A DNA stretch of 64,000 bases from Acetobacter suratthaniensis (GCF_017377745.1 NZ_JAFVMG010000014.1:1-64000); one strand, 5' to 3'; shown: positions 53,032-62,566, counted from the first letter of the stretch. Notes: a model not told the origin generated them from the sequence alone. A program made the numbers and translations.

Positions 53032-54441
53032 GTGAAACATCAATACACGCGCACATTCGCCATCATGGACGCTATCAGGCAGCGCATAGCAACCCGCGCA
53101 CTGGTGCCCGGTGACCGCCTGCCATCAATCCGACAGTTTGCCAGAACCTTGCAGGCCTCTCCATCTACCGTGGTGCAAGCTTATGACCGGCTGGCAGCCG
53201 AAGGCGTTATTTCACCACGGCAGGGATCTGGCTTTTACGTTACGGGACGCGCACTCCCCCCGCTCTCTCTGGCGGATACCACCACACCGGCCGCAAGAGC
53301 TGTTGATCCATTCTGGGTGTCCCGCCAGTCTCTTGACTCTGATCCAACGGTTCTGAAACCGGGTTGCGGCTGGCTTCCTACAGAATGGATGCCCCATGAA
53401 GCCCTGCGCAAGGCATTGCGGGCCGTAGCACGCAGAGACGACACCATTCTATCGGAATATGGCGGCACCCGGGGCGCCCTGAGGCTACGACGGCTACTGA
53501 CGGCGCAATTCGCCACCGAAGGGCTCGACATCAGCCCCGATCAGGTTCTCCTCACAGGCTCCGGCACGCAAGCTGTTGATCTGATCTGCCGTTTACTTGT
53601 GCGACGTGGCGATACAGTACTGGTAGACGATCCATGCTATTTCAATTTCCAAGCCTTGCTCCGGGCTCATGAAATACGGATTGTCGGTGTGCCCTACACC
53701 ACAACCGGCCCGGACACAGAGGCCTTCGAGCGGATTGTTCTCAAGGAAAAACCACGCCTTTATATTACCAACTCGGTTCTACATAATCCTACTGGCGCAA
53801 CACTTTCGCCACAGACAGCCTTCCGCCTGCTCAGCATTGTCGCCACATCAGGCATGCAGGTTGTTGAAGATGATATTTTTACGGACTTTGAAACCGTGCC
53901 ATCTGCCCGTCTGGCAGTCATGGATGGGCTGGAACATGTCATCCGGGTTGGCAGTTTTTCAAAAACGCTTTCTGCATCAGTCAGATGCGGTTATATCGCC
54001 GCCCCTAAAGAATTAATCGACGGGCTGATTGACCTACAGGTGGCAACCAGTTTTGGCGGCCCCGGCCCCATCACCACAGAAGTAATTGCAGACGTGCTGG
54101 AAGGCGGTAGCTACCGCAAACACATGCATGAAATTATGCGACGTCTCGAAAAATCTCGCAAAACAGTAGCGCATAAACTCAAAACACTGGAAATAGTGCC
54201 ATGGATTGTACCAAAGGGCGGCTTCTATCTATGGTGCCGCCTGCCCGATGGGCAGGATTCAACCAAGATTGCCCTCAGTAGCCTGACAGACAAAATCATT
54301 CACGCGCCGGGCAATGCCTTTAGTGTAAGCCAGTCTGCGTCTTCATTCATGCGTTTTAATGTTACGCAATGTGAAAATGAAAAAATTTTCCACTCCCTTG
54401 AGCAGATACTGGCAGGCAGACCACAGACAAACAGCCTTTAA
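53032..54441 (+). CDS. MocR-family regulator (GntR HTH plus aminotransferase domain)
   Basis: A 469-residue fusion regulator. The GntR winged helix (YTRTFAIMDAIRQRIATRALVPGDRLPSIRQFA) occupies the first 70 residues; the aminotransferase-like domain carries VEDDIFTDFETVPS and the PLP Lys in VGSFSKTLSASVRCGY. The start at GTG 53032 has GAGAG 5 nt upstream; upstream in-frame starts at 52984 and 52927 would span the dyad at 52977-52996. It is divergent from the EamA transporter and probably senses an amino-compound that the transporter exports. Confidence 0.88.
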   Translation: MKHQYTRTFAIMDAIRQRIATRALVPGDRLPSIRQFARTLQASPSTVVQAYDRLAAEGVISPRQGSGFYVTGRALPPLSLADTTTPAARAVDPFWVSRQSLDSDPTVLKPGCGWLPTEWMPHEALRKALRAVARRDDTILSEYGGTRGALRLRRLLTAQFATEGLDISPDQVLLTGSGTQAVDLICRLLVRRGDTVLVDDPCYFNFQALLRAHEIRIVGVPYTTTGPDTEAFERIVLKEKPRLYITNSVLHNPTGATLSPQTAFRLLSIVATSGMQVVEDDIFTDFETVPSARLAVMDGLEHVIRVGSFSKTLSASVRCGYIAAPKELIDGLIDLQVATSFGGPGPITTEVIADVLEGGSYRKHMHEIMRRLEKSRKTVAHKLKTLEIVPWIVPKGGFYLWCRLPDGQDSTKIALSSLTDKIIHAPGNAFSVSQSASSFMRFNVTQCENEKIFHSLEQILAGRPQTNSL

Positions 54442-54459
54442 CGCCAGAGCATGTCCACT

Positions 54460-55359
54460 TTACTGGCCAGACTGCAATTGGGGCGTAATAACCTTTACCA
54501 GCCAGTCCACAAAGACACGCACACGGGGCGAAAGTTGCCTGCTGCTTGGGTACAGCACCGAAAGGGGTGTGGGCATCGGCCGGAAATCCGCAAGAACTTC
54601 AACCAACGCACCATTCGCCAGATCCTCAGAAAAACGATAGCGTGGCGCCTGCACAAGACCAAAACCCAGCCTTGCCGCGGCAGCACTCGTATCAGCACCG
54701 CTCACCAGAAGCCGTGCTGGCAGCACCACCTCCCGCACACCTCCTGCGTCTGTAAATTCCAGCGGTAAGGGCTGGCCGGTACGCGATGATACGAAACCAA
54801 TCATCTGATGCCCCTCCAACCCTGCTGGGTTAATTGGCGTTCCATACCGTGCCAGATAGTCAGGACTGGCAACAGTTACTTCTTCCATCGTTCCCAAAGG
54901 CCGCACCACCATATCGCTATCAGCCAACGCACCGGCTCTTACGACGCAATCAACCCCCTCGCGGATCAGATCAACAAAGCGCTCACCTTCTCCAAGGTGA
55001 ACTGTCAGCGCTGGATGCAGCGCAAGAAAGTCAGACAATACCGGAAGCATAACCCTGCGTGCGAGATACCCGACCACATCAACACGCAGCACACCCGCAA
55101 CAGCGCCACTCGCGCTACGCTCCGCGTCCTCAAGGTCTGCAAGGATCGCCACACATCGGCGGTAATACGCTACCCCCTCCGCCGTTGGCTGCACATGACG
55201 GGTCGAACGCTGCAGCAACCTTACGCCCAGTCTGCTTTCCAGCGCCTTGATGGCTGCGGTCGCGACAGGCCGTGAAACGCCACAAGCCCTAGCTGCGGCA
55301 CTAAAGCTTCCGCGCTCAACAATACGTACAAAAAGATCGAGTGTAGCAAGCCTGTCCAT
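54460..55359 (-). CDS. LysR-family regulator (CrgA-like) divergent from an SDR gene
   Basis: A 299-residue LysR protein with the HTH in residues 1-60 (LATLDLFVRIVERGSFSAAARACGVSRPVATAAIKALE) and the typical LLQRSTRHVQPTAEG wing. The rest is a co-inducer domain. It is divergent from a short-chain dehydrogenase gene (101-bp gap), its likely target. The 3' end lies 18 bp from the convergent MocR gene. Confidence 0.88.
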   Translation of the reverse strand: MDRLATLDLFVRIVERGSFSAAARACGVSRPVATAAIKALESRLGVRLLQRSTRHVQPTAEGVAYYRRCVAILADLEDAERSASGAVAGVLRVDVVGYLARRVMLPVLSDFLALHPALTVHLGEGERFVDLIREGVDCVVRAGALADSDMVVRPLGTMEEVTVASPDYLARYGTPINPAGLEGHQMIGFVSSRTGQPLPLEFTDAGGVREVVLPARLLVSGADTSAAAARLGFGLVQAPRYRFSEDLANGALVEVLADFRPMPTPLSVLYPSSRQLSPRVRVFVDWLVKVITPQLQSGQ

Positions 55360-55460
55360 CAGATTATTCCATGAAGCAAAACAATGCTGTCTGAAAGGCG
55401 TATCTTATCGAACAGAAGCCATTGTGGCCAACATGGGACCACCATCAAATGGAGAGACCC

Positions 55461-56222
55461 ATGCCTGCTGTAAAAACCATAGCCATCGTAACCGGCGGAA
55501 GCCGCGGCCTTGGCCGTTCCACTGTCGAGGCACTCGCCCGCCGTGGCATTTGCTCGATCTTTACCTATCATGCAAACAAATCTGCGGCTGATGAGGTCAT
55601 TTCCGCAGTTGAACGCATTGGGGCCAGTGCCAGAGCCTTGCAACTCGACACATCCAACACACAAGATTTTCCAGCCTTTTCACAAAACGTTCGATCCATA
55701 TTGGCGGAATGGGGGGCTGAACGTTTCAATTATCTGGTTAACATGGCGGGTACATCCCAAACCAGCCTGTTTGGGCAGGTAACAGAGGGGGATCTCGATA
55801 CCGCCTATCGCATCCATGTCAAAGGCCCCTTATTCCTGACACAGGAACTCCTACCGCTCATAGCGGATGGTGGACGGATCGTGAACATCTCATCAGGCCT
55901 GACCCGTTTTGCTTACCCCGGCCGCATTGCCTATGCGTCAATGAAGGGCGCAGTAGAAGTGATGACACATTATATGGCCAAGGAACTTGGAGGCCGTGGG
56001 ATCGCTGTCAATACCGTTGCCCCCGGTGCCATCCAGACGGATTTTTCAGGCGGCGCCGTGCGCGACAACCCGGACATTGCCCGGCATATTGCCCAAACAA
56101 CGGCACTCGGCCGACCGGGACTACCAGACGACATAGGCCCCATGATTGCCTCACTGCTATCGGAGGATAATCGCTGGATCAATGCACAGCGGATCGAAGT
56201 TTCTGGGGGGCAAGCAATTTAA
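55461..56222 (+). CDS. Short-chain dehydrogenase/reductase
   Basis: A 253-residue SDR enzyme. The cofactor motif TGGSRGLG is at 11-18, NMAG at 94-97 (N-x-A-G), and the catalytic residues Ser144 or 145, Tyr158 and Lys162 (YASMK). His37-Ala-Asn suggests NADP preference, as no Asp follows beta-2. The ATG at 55461 has GGAGAG 4 nt upstream; a frame open from 55422 is rejected. Substrate unknown; expression is probably controlled by the divergent LysR gene. Confidence 0.88.
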   Translation: MPAVKTIAIVTGGSRGLGRSTVEALARRGICSIFTYHANKSAADEVISAVERIGASARALQLDTSNTQDFPAFSQNVRSILAEWGAERFNYLVNMAGTSQTSLFGQVTEGDLDTAYRIHVKGPLFLTQELLPLIADGGRIVNISSGLTRFAYPGRIAYASMKGAVEVMTHYMAKELGGRGIAVNTVAPGAIQTDFSGGAVRDNPDIARHIAQTTALGRPGLPDDIGPMIASLLSEDNRWINAQRIEVSGGQAI

Positions 56223-56320
56223 ACTCGAAACCGCTCACCTGATGGCTGTGATCGTATCCGAAAAGGAAACATAATACTTAGGCTGGCATCGTTACCTGCA
56301 GACTGGGCAAACCCACATGC

Positions 56321-56336
56321 TGGCCTTATAAGGCCA
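56321..56336. repeat. Perfect 16-bp palindrome
   Basis: TGGCCTTATAAGGCCA lies in the 229-bp gap between the SDR and exonuclease genes. An 11-bp direct repeat ACCTGCAGACT flanks it (56294-56304 and 56436-56446). It may be an operator or end the SDR transcript; nothing else was recognised in this gap. Confidence 0.35.
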
Positions 56337-56451
56337 AGGGCTGTCGCGAGAATGAAACCGCTGTTTATGGGACACTTTACCTTCTAGTGACACCCTAACC
56401 TGTGCGGATCACTTATTGTGAACACAACAGGCTAGACCTGCAGACTACGGC

Positions 56452-57363
56452 ATGATGCCGGGAGAGATTTCTGTGAAACAAAACCGCCTTGAAGAACTTG
56501 CCCACACACTGGAAGCTGAGGGAACTTACAAGGTTTTACGCCGCATTGCCCCAATCCCGCTTAACAGACATCTCCCGCATGATCAGACACGGCTGGGCAT
56601 TTTTCTGGATCTGGAAACAACCGGCCTTGATCCACAGCATGATGAAATCATAGAATTCGGAATGGTGCCATTCGCCTATACGTTGAATGGCACCATTCTC
56701 GGCACCCTGCCGACTTTCAGCCGCCTAAGAGAACCCAACCAACCTATCCCCCCGGACATTACCACCCTGACCGGCATTACGCAGGAAATGGTCGCAGGGA
56801 AAACCGTAAGCCCGGACGATGTTGCGCAGTTTACGGCACAGGCGTCCCTTATCGTTGCCCATAATGCCCGCTTTGACAGATTATTCGCTGAAAATTTCTG
56901 GGATGGATTTTCAAAATTACCATGGGCCTGCTCCATGGAGGATGTGCCTTGGCAGGCAGAGGGTTTTGAAGGGCGCAGCCTTGGTTATCTCGCCATGCAG
57001 GCAGGGTGGTTCTTTGACGGACACAGAGCGACCGATGACTGTCTGGCTGGTGTCACTCTCCTCAACACCCGTCTGCCCAAAACGCAAGCCCCAGCTCTTT
57101 CCGCCCTGCTTCGGGAGGCCCGTAAACCCCGCTGGCAGATTTGGGCAGAAAATGCCCCCTTTGAGTATAAAGACAAACTAAAGGCCCGTGGTTACCGCTG
57201 GAACGATGGCAGCAACAGTCATCCCAAAGCATGGTTTACAGAAGTGCCGCTGGAGCAAAAAGACGAGGAACTGCATTTCCTGAAAACAGCTATCGGTCTT
57301 GATGCAGCCGCAATACCAACACGTGAAATTACCGCATGGGATCGCTTCTCGGCCCGCGCCTGA
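56452..57363 (+). CDS. DEDDh 3'-5' exonuclease with C-terminal accessory domain
   Basis: A 303-residue protein with the DnaQ-like exonuclease motifs: Asp53 and Glu55 in FLDLETTGLD, Asp142 in HNARFD, and His191 to Asp196 in HRATDDCLA. It should remove nucleotides from 3' ends of DNA or RNA. A separate C-terminal domain (about 235-295; KDKLKARGYRWNDGSNSHPKAW) recalls a small domain seen on other proofreading-type exonucleases. It lacks the PHP-binding tail of DnaQ epsilon, so a stand-alone repair or turnover role is more likely. Start could be ATG 56452, 56455 or GTG 56473. Confidence 0.88.
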   Translation: MMPGEISVKQNRLEELAHTLEAEGTYKVLRRIAPIPLNRHLPHDQTRLGIFLDLETTGLDPQHDEIIEFGMVPFAYTLNGTILGTLPTFSRLREPNQPIPPDITTLTGITQEMVAGKTVSPDDVAQFTAQASLIVAHNARFDRLFAENFWDGFSKLPWACSMEDVPWQAEGFEGRSLGYLAMQAGWFFDGHRATDDCLAGVTLLNTRLPKTQAPALSALLREARKPRWQIWAENAPFEYKDKLKARGYRWNDGSNSHPKAWFTEVPLEQKDEELHFLKTAIGLDAAAIPTREITAWDRFSARA

Positions 57364-57425
57364 TAATTTAGGCCAGCCTACACCCCCTGCCCTTATGACA
57401 GCTTAGATCAGGTTTATCACCCATC

Positions 57426-58199
57426 ATGCATCTTACACTGGAAACTGTTTTTTTTCTGATCTCAAGCGCATTTGTGGCAGGCTGTATAGATGCTCTGGCA
57501 GGCGGTGGTGGTCTGTTGACCATTCCCGCCCTGATGGCTGCGGGCATTCCCCCCGTTTCCGCACTAGCCACCAACAAACTTCAGAGCACTATCGGTACAT
57601 TCTCGGCTTTTTTGACTTTTCTCAAAGCAGGCCATGTCGACATCGCGCAGTTTGCTCTTCCGGCTGCCGGAGCGTTTATCGGCTCTCTCGCAGGCGCCAC
57701 AGCCGTGCAGTTCATTAACCCTGTTTTTCTCTCCGCCATTGTCCCCTTGCTGCTAGTCAGCATGGCCGTCTATTTTCTGTTGGCCCCCCCCATGAGCGCA
57801 GTAGACCGTCACGCCCGGTTGAGCCGTTGGGGTATTACAGCCTGCATTACCGCCGTTGGCTTTTACGATGGTTTTTTCGGCCCCGGTGCAGGTTCGTTTT
57901 TGACAACTGTTCTGGTCGCTTTTGCCGGGCTTGGTTTGGTGCGCGCCATTGCCAATACCAAATTCCTTAACCTCCTGAGTAATCTGGCGGGCCTTACCGC
58001 CATGATTGCGGGCGGCAAGGTTTTGTGGCTTCTCGGCTTCGGCATGGCGGGGGCCAATATTCTGGGCAATCAGGTAGGAGCCTGGCTTGCCATCCGTTTT
58101 GGCGGCAAAGGTATTAGGCCACTCCTTGTCATTATGTCGCTGGCCCTGACCATTAAGCTGCTGGCTAACCCTGACAATCCACTCTGGAAATTGTTCTAA
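57426..58199 (+). CDS. TauE/SafE-family (TSUP) anion exporter
   Basis: A 257-residue membrane protein with about eight helices and two repeat signatures: GCIDALAGGGGLLTIPAL and FYDGFFGPGAGSFL. TSUP members export sulfite, sulfoacetate or related sulfur anions, or act as formate or other anion channels. With the desulfination genes in this window, sulfite export is a reasonable guess, but the gene stands alone and no direct link is visible. Confidence 0.88.
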   Translation: MHLTLETVFFLISSAFVAGCIDALAGGGGLLTIPALMAAGIPPVSALATNKLQSTIGTFSAFLTFLKAGHVDIAQFALPAAGAFIGSLAGATAVQFINPVFLSAIVPLLLVSMAVYFLLAPPMSAVDRHARLSRWGITACITAVGFYDGFFGPGAGSFLTTVLVAFAGLGLVRAIANTKFLNLLSNLAGLTAMIAGGKVLWLLGFGMAGANILGNQVGAWLAIRFGGKGIRPLLVIMSLALTIKLLANPDNPLWKLF

Positions 58200-58315
58200 A
58201 TCATCTACTCAAGCTGTTTTATTGAGCTTGTAAAGCCGTCTCACGCCCAAGAGCCCAGAATTTCAAATATTTTCCCAACACTGCCCGCCAAAACGGCAGA
58301 ACCACAGTAAAGAAA

Positions 58316-59533
58316 TCAGCGCTTTTGTTTCATTCTATACATAATCCACCCGTTACAAAGCGCCCCAAAAAGCAATAGCAAGCCGGTTCCCACGAAAACC
58401 GAACACATGCCTATTCGTCCGCCGATAAAACCACCTATTAACGGCCCCACAACCTGCCCTGCATATTGTGCGGAAATCGCATAGCCCATAACCGCTCCAA
58501 CCGACTGATCTGGAACATTGTGCCGGATCAGGGCTGAAATGCAGGGCAGTAGCCCCCCCAAGGACAATCCCATAAGGAAGCGAAAGCCGATCAACTGCCA
58601 ACCTGCCGTAACAAACGCCTGCGGCACCAACAGCAACCCGGCAACCGCCAGCGCGCCCACAATAACAACACCATGCCCCACCCTATCAGCCAACCGCCCG
58701 AGGGATGAGGCCGACAAGATGCTCCCTAAAGCGGCCGCTGACATGACCAAACCTGCGATATAGGTGACATGAGCAGGGTCATCCGTCAGGGTTCGGATAT
58801 AAAGGGTAATAATCGGCTCAATCGACATATTGGCGATCATTAACAGCGCCCCAGTACCGAGCATGGCAAACACAAGCCGCTTATCTGGAATAACACTCCA
58901 GCTGCTTCGACCGCCCCCCCGTGCCCCTGAGCGGGATGGTGTTTCCCTGATCAACAGAAGAGTTGCGAGAAACGCCATAAAAATTAGGCATCCCGCCCCG
59001 AGAAACGTCATGCGTATTCCGATGAGAGGGGGCAGAAAGCCACCGATTAATGGCCCCACCAGGTTGCCCGCCATAACCCCGGAGGCCAACAGGCCAAGCG
59101 CCCATGCAGAACGACTTCGGGGGGCCTGAGCAGCCACCATGATTGTCGCCCCAGAGGAGTATCCCCCAGCAAGCCCCACAATGAGCCGCAGCCCCACCAG
59201 CTGCCAGATTGTTGTGGCACACCCCATCAGTGCCATCGTAACGGCCATGCCCAGACTGGCTCGCACCAGCATGAGTTTACGCCCGTACCGATCCCCCATA
59301 CGCCCCCAGAGCGGTGCCACCAGCCCGGCACTCAGAAAGGTTGCACCATAAGCAATACCTGACCACTGGGCGATATTAGCCTGCCCCTCCACACCTAACT
59401 GCTGCACATACAACGGTAGAAAAGGCAGCATCAGCGTCATTGCAACCAAGGTTGTGAAGGAACCAAAAAAGCACACAATCAGATTGCGCTGCCAATCAGG
59501 CTCATGCTCATCAGGTTTAGAAACGGTGGACAT
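58316..59533 (-). CDS. MFS multidrug-type transporter (MdtG-like)
   Basis: A 405-residue major facilitator with 12 helices. Motif A is clear (GRMGDRYGRKLMLVR), and the second-half equivalent is GRLADRVGHGVVIVG. This matches drug:H+ antiporters of the MdtG/YceL type. It is divergent from a GntR-family regulator, with a palindrome at 59568-59579 between them, so expression is probably regulated by that protein. Confidence 0.88.
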   Translation of the reverse strand: MSTVSKPDEHEPDWQRNLIVCFFGSFTTLVAMTLMLPFLPLYVQQLGVEGQANIAQWSGIAYGATFLSAGLVAPLWGRMGDRYGRKLMLVRASLGMAVTMALMGCATTIWQLVGLRLIVGLAGGYSSGATIMVAAQAPRSRSAWALGLLASGVMAGNLVGPLIGGFLPPLIGIRMTFLGAGCLIFMAFLATLLLIRETPSRSGARGGGRSSWSVIPDKRLVFAMLGTGALLMIANMSIEPIITLYIRTLTDDPAHVTYIAGLVMSAAALGSILSASSLGRLADRVGHGVVIVGALAVAGLLLVPQAFVTAGWQLIGFRFLMGLSLGGLLPCISALIRHNVPDQSVGAVMGYAISAQYAGQVVGPLIGGFIGGRIGMCSVFVGTGLLLLFGALCNGWIMYRMKQKR

Positions 59534-59567
59534 AAGGAATACTCATCCTTCAAAAATCTCCCGATTC

Positions 59568-59579
59568 TTGGTATACCAA
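59568..59579. promoter_or_regulatory. Perfect palindrome TTGGTATACCAA, candidate GntR operator
   Basis: This 12-bp palindrome centred on GTATAC lies 34 bp from the MFS start and 52 bp from the GntR start. FadR-subfamily GntR proteins commonly bind sites with a TnGTATACnA core, so this is the probable operator of the divergent pair. Confidence 0.65.
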
Positions 59580-59631
59580 TTAGGGATACCGTTAAGAATG
59601 CCACAGACACCGGGTCAAGAGGGAGGCGGCG

Positions 59632-60300
59632 ATGAAAAAAATCGTCACGCAGATGCAGCATGCAGAAGACCAGCTCAGGCGGCTTATTCTTGATATGGAA
59701 CTCGGGCCGGGCGAACGTTTGACCGAACGCGGCGTGGAGAGCCTGTTGGGAGTGTCCAGAACCTCGGTACGCACCGCCCTGTTCCGTCTTGAAGCTGAAG
59801 GGCTAGTCAGCCGTGAAGGACGTGGTTGGATGGTGCCACCAATAGACCTTGAGGACGTCGCTCAACTCTGTGTTTACCGCGAGGCTTTGGAACTCGAAGC
59901 CTTGCGGCGTGCCCCCCCAGTAATTAGCACAGACGAGATTGCAACCGCTGAAAACCTGTTGCAATCGATCACCCCCTCCACCAGCCCGGAAGAACTGGAC
60001 CAGACAGGCCGAGACTTCCACCTATGGATTGCGGGCTTATCCGGAAACCGTTTTATCTGTCAGGGTGTGGAAGATGCCATGACACGCCTGCGCCGGGCAC
60101 GTTGGCTGGAAAATAAGCCATCACACCACGGATGGGATGAACATCGTGCCATCGTTGCCGCGCTCAAAAATGGAGAAAAAAACCATGCGATTGCGCTGAC
60201 TGAAACACATCTGATTGAAACACGAAAAAACCTGTTGGCCGCTTTGCAAGGAAGCCGCCGGAGTCTCAGAGCGCGAGGCGCATTGATTTTGCGCGCATGA
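59632..60300 (+). CDS. GntR-family regulator, FadR/VanR subgroup
   Basis: A 222-residue regulator. The winged helix (about 8-72) reads AEDQLRRLILDMELGPGERLTERGVESLLGVSRTSVRTALFRLEAEGLV; the all-helical FCD effector domain follows with FHLWIAGLSGNRFI and HHGWDEHRAIVAALKNGE, which carry its metal-binding Asp and His residues. It probably represses the divergent MFS gene through the palindrome at 59568-59579 and is relieved by an organic acid. Confidence 0.9.
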   Translation: MKKIVTQMQHAEDQLRRLILDMELGPGERLTERGVESLLGVSRTSVRTALFRLEAEGLVSREGRGWMVPPIDLEDVAQLCVYREALELEALRRAPPVISTDEIATAENLLQSITPSTSPEELDQTGRDFHLWIAGLSGNRFICQGVEDAMTRLRRARWLENKPSHHGWDEHRAIVAALKNGEKNHAIALTETHLIETRKNLLAALQGSRRSLRARGALILRA

Positions 60301-60497
60301 ATCCATGCATAGAATTTATGTTTTTATGAAATAAAATCATTTTTATTCACTCTTAAACTCCTACATAAAGCGGATACAGTGTTTAACGGTAGGCATAGCG
60401 CTCATCATCGACTGAGAAATCAGAATAAAAATGGGTAGTTTTTGGTTGCTCTACACAAAACTCTGGTTGTCAATCTGTGTAAAGATGCAGGACCATA
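60301..60497. promoter_or_regulatory. Leader region of mesX-mesD
   Basis: 197 bp of AT-rich sequence. TGAA-ATAAA-ATCA (60327-60339) is one mismatch from the MetR box TGAA-N5-TTCA, and CTGA-GAAA-TCAG (60412-60423) is a short dyad. TACACA and TGTGTA near 60455-60483 could pair. I did not recognise a SAM riboswitch. GCAGGA 6 nt before ATG 60498 is a plausible ribosome site. Confidence 0.4.
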
Positions 60498-61481
60498 ATG
60501 ATCCAGGATTCCACATTCAATATTCATCGGATTCGTTTCGATGAAAACTATCACCCATCCGATAGAACACGTCTCACGACCAATTTCGCCAATCTGGCAC
60601 GAGGGGAGAGCCGTCAGGAAAACCTGCGCAACGTCCTGCAAATGATTGATAATCGTTTCAACGATCTAGCGCGCTGGGATAACCCAAAGGGTGATCGTTA
60701 TTCCATTGAGCTTGAAATCGTTTCAGTAGAAATGGATCTCGCCTTTGCGGGGGCGCATGGAAACTTTCCCCTGATCGAAATACTTTACACGACAATCATC
60801 GATAAAAAAGACAACAAACGTATAGAAGGTCTGGCTGGAAACAGTTTTTCCTCCTATGTGCGGGATTATGACTTCAGCGTATTGCTGCCTCAGTATAACA
60901 AAGACAAATCGGAATTCAGCGTGCCCGATAACTACGGGAATTTACATGGAAATCTCTTTAAGAGCGTCATGGATTCCAGCACATACAAGAAAAATTTCAG
61001 GAAACTGCCGATCATATGCCTGAGTGTTTCCACGAACAGAACCTATCACCGGACAGAAAATCAGCATCCAGTTCTGGGCGTTGAATACCAGCAGCGTGAA
61101 TTCTCCCTGACAGATCAATATTTTGAAAAAATGGGTATGAAGGTTCGTTATTTCATGCCCACCAATAGTGTCGCGCCTCTGGCGTTCTATTTTTTTGGTG
61201 ATCTTTTGTCTGATTATTCCACGATGGAGCTTATTAGCACCATTAGTGTGATGGAATCTTTCCAGAAGATCTACCGTCCCGAAATTTACAATACCAACGC
61301 AGCAGCCTCTGATTGTTTTCAGCCCAGTCTGAAATATCAGGACTATTCCAACACCCGCATTGTCTATGATCGTGAGGAACGTACCCAGTTGGCAACCTCA
61401 CAGGGGAAATATACGGAAGAGCATTTCATCAAGCCGTATCATACGGTTCTTGAGCTGTGGTCTGCCAGTTACACCGCCTGA
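60498..61481 (+). CDS. mesX: MesX (DUF1852), partner of MesD methionine synthase
   Basis: A 327-residue protein of the DUF1852 family (STFNIHRIRFDENYHPSDRTR at the N-terminus, FRKLPIICLSVSTNRTYHR in the middle). DUF1852 genes almost always adjoin a short MetE-like gene, as here with 27 bp between them. Work on Acinetobacter and related bacteria showed that this partner (MesX) is required, with oxygen, for MesD to make methionine without folates. The biochemical role of MesX is not settled. Assignment rests on family and gene order. Confidence 0.85.
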   Translation: MIQDSTFNIHRIRFDENYHPSDRTRLTTNFANLARGESRQENLRNVLQMIDNRFNDLARWDNPKGDRYSIELEIVSVEMDLAFAGAHGNFPLIEILYTTIIDKKDNKRIEGLAGNSFSSYVRDYDFSVLLPQYNKDKSEFSVPDNYGNLHGNLFKSVMDSSTYKKNFRKLPIICLSVSTNRTYHRTENQHPVLGVEYQQREFSLTDQYFEKMGMKVRYFMPTNSVAPLAFYFFGDLLSDYSTMELISTISVMESFQKIYRPEIYNTNAAASDCFQPSLKYQDYSNTRIVYDREERTQLATSQGKYTEEHFIKPYHTVLELWSASYTA

Positions 61482-61508
61482 TCCATCCAAGACATAAGGT
61501 CATACTCC

Positions 61509-62537
61509 ATGAAAACGCTTCTTCCCAGCTCAACGGCAGGTAGCCTGCCCAAACCCTCATGGCTCGCGCAGCCCGAAACACTCTGGTCTCCCTGGAAACT
61601 GCAGGGAAAAGAACTGATCGAGGGCAAGCAGGACGCCCTGCGCCTGACGCTGGATGATCAGGATCGCGCAGGCATTGATATCGTCAGCGATGGCGAGCAG
61701 ACACGTCAGCATTTCGTCACGACATTTATTGAGCATCTTAGCGGCGTCGATTTTGAGAACCGTCAGACAGTTAAAATTCGCAATCGCTACGATGCGAGTG
61801 TGCCGTCCGTTGTCGGTGCCGTGGCACGCGAAAAGCCGGTGTTTGTCGAGGACGCAAAATTCCTGCGCACGCTGACAAAAAAACGCATAAAATGGGCGCT
61901 ACCTGGCCCCATGACCATGATCGACACACTTCATGATGGCCACTACAAGAGCCGCGAAAAACTCGCATGGGAATTTGCCAAGATCCTCAATCAGGAGGCG
62001 AAAGAACTGGAAGCGGCTGGTATCGACATTATTCAGTTCGATGAGCCTGCCTTCAATGTTTTCTTTGATGAGGTCAATGACTGGGGCATCGCTACGTTAG
62101 AAAAAGCCATTGAAGGACTGAAATGCGAAACCGCAGTTCATATCTGTTATGGCTATGGCATCAAAGCCAATGTGGACTGGAAAAATACTCTTGGCAAAGA
62201 GTGGCGGCAGTACGAAGAGATATTTCCCAAGCTACAGAAATCCAATATCGACCTGATTTCGCTAGAATGTCAGAACTCCCGCGTTCCGATGGATCTGATC
62301 GAGCTTATCCGTGGAAAAAAGGTGATGGTCGGCGCCATTGATGTAGCCACCAAAACTATTGAAGCGCCAGAGAAAGTCGCAGATATTCTGCGAAAAGCAC
62401 TGCAGTTCGTCGATGCAGACAAGCTCTATCCCTGCACCAACTGCGGTATGGCACCTTTGCCGCGTGATGTCGCACGAGGCAAACTCAATGCTCTGGGGGC
62501 AGGCGTCGAAATCATTCGGAAAGAACTCTCAACCTGA
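61509..62537 (+). CDS. mesD: MesD-type folate-independent methionine synthase (core MetE)
   Basis: A 342-residue protein matching only the catalytic C-terminal half of cobalamin-independent methionine synthase: LPSSTAGSLPKPSW, DIVSDGEQTRQHFVTTF, IQFDEPAFNVFF, VHICYGYGIK with a zinc-ligand Cys, ISLECQNSR, and the distal zinc Cys in YPCTNCGMAPL. It lacks the N-terminal folate-binding half of MetE. With MesX next to it, it belongs to the MesD group, which methylates homocysteine from an unidentified donor. A MetR-like gene follows at 62969, consistent with control by homocysteine. Confidence 0.87.
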   Translation: MKTLLPSSTAGSLPKPSWLAQPETLWSPWKLQGKELIEGKQDALRLTLDDQDRAGIDIVSDGEQTRQHFVTTFIEHLSGVDFENRQTVKIRNRYDASVPSVVGAVAREKPVFVEDAKFLRTLTKKRIKWALPGPMTMIDTLHDGHYKSREKLAWEFAKILNQEAKELEAAGIDIIQFDEPAFNVFFDEVNDWGIATLEKAIEGLKCETAVHICYGYGIKANVDWKNTLGKEWRQYEEIFPKLQKSNIDLISLECQNSRVPMDLIELIRGKKVMVGAIDVATKTIEAPEKVADILRKALQFVDADKLYPCTNCGMAPLPRDVARGKLNALGAGVEIIRKELST

Positions 62538-62566
62538 CAATCTACCTGTCCGATGCCTACTCGGAA

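Noticed and set aside
58210-58230. Hairpin CAAGCT/AGCTTG after the TauE/SafE gene
   Set aside because: Only 6 bp with a 9-nt loop and no T-run; too weak to call as a terminator.
60301-60497. A SAM riboswitch upstream of mesX
   Set aside because: No match that I can recognise to SAM-I, SAM-II or SAM/SAH consensus elements; only weak dyads are present.
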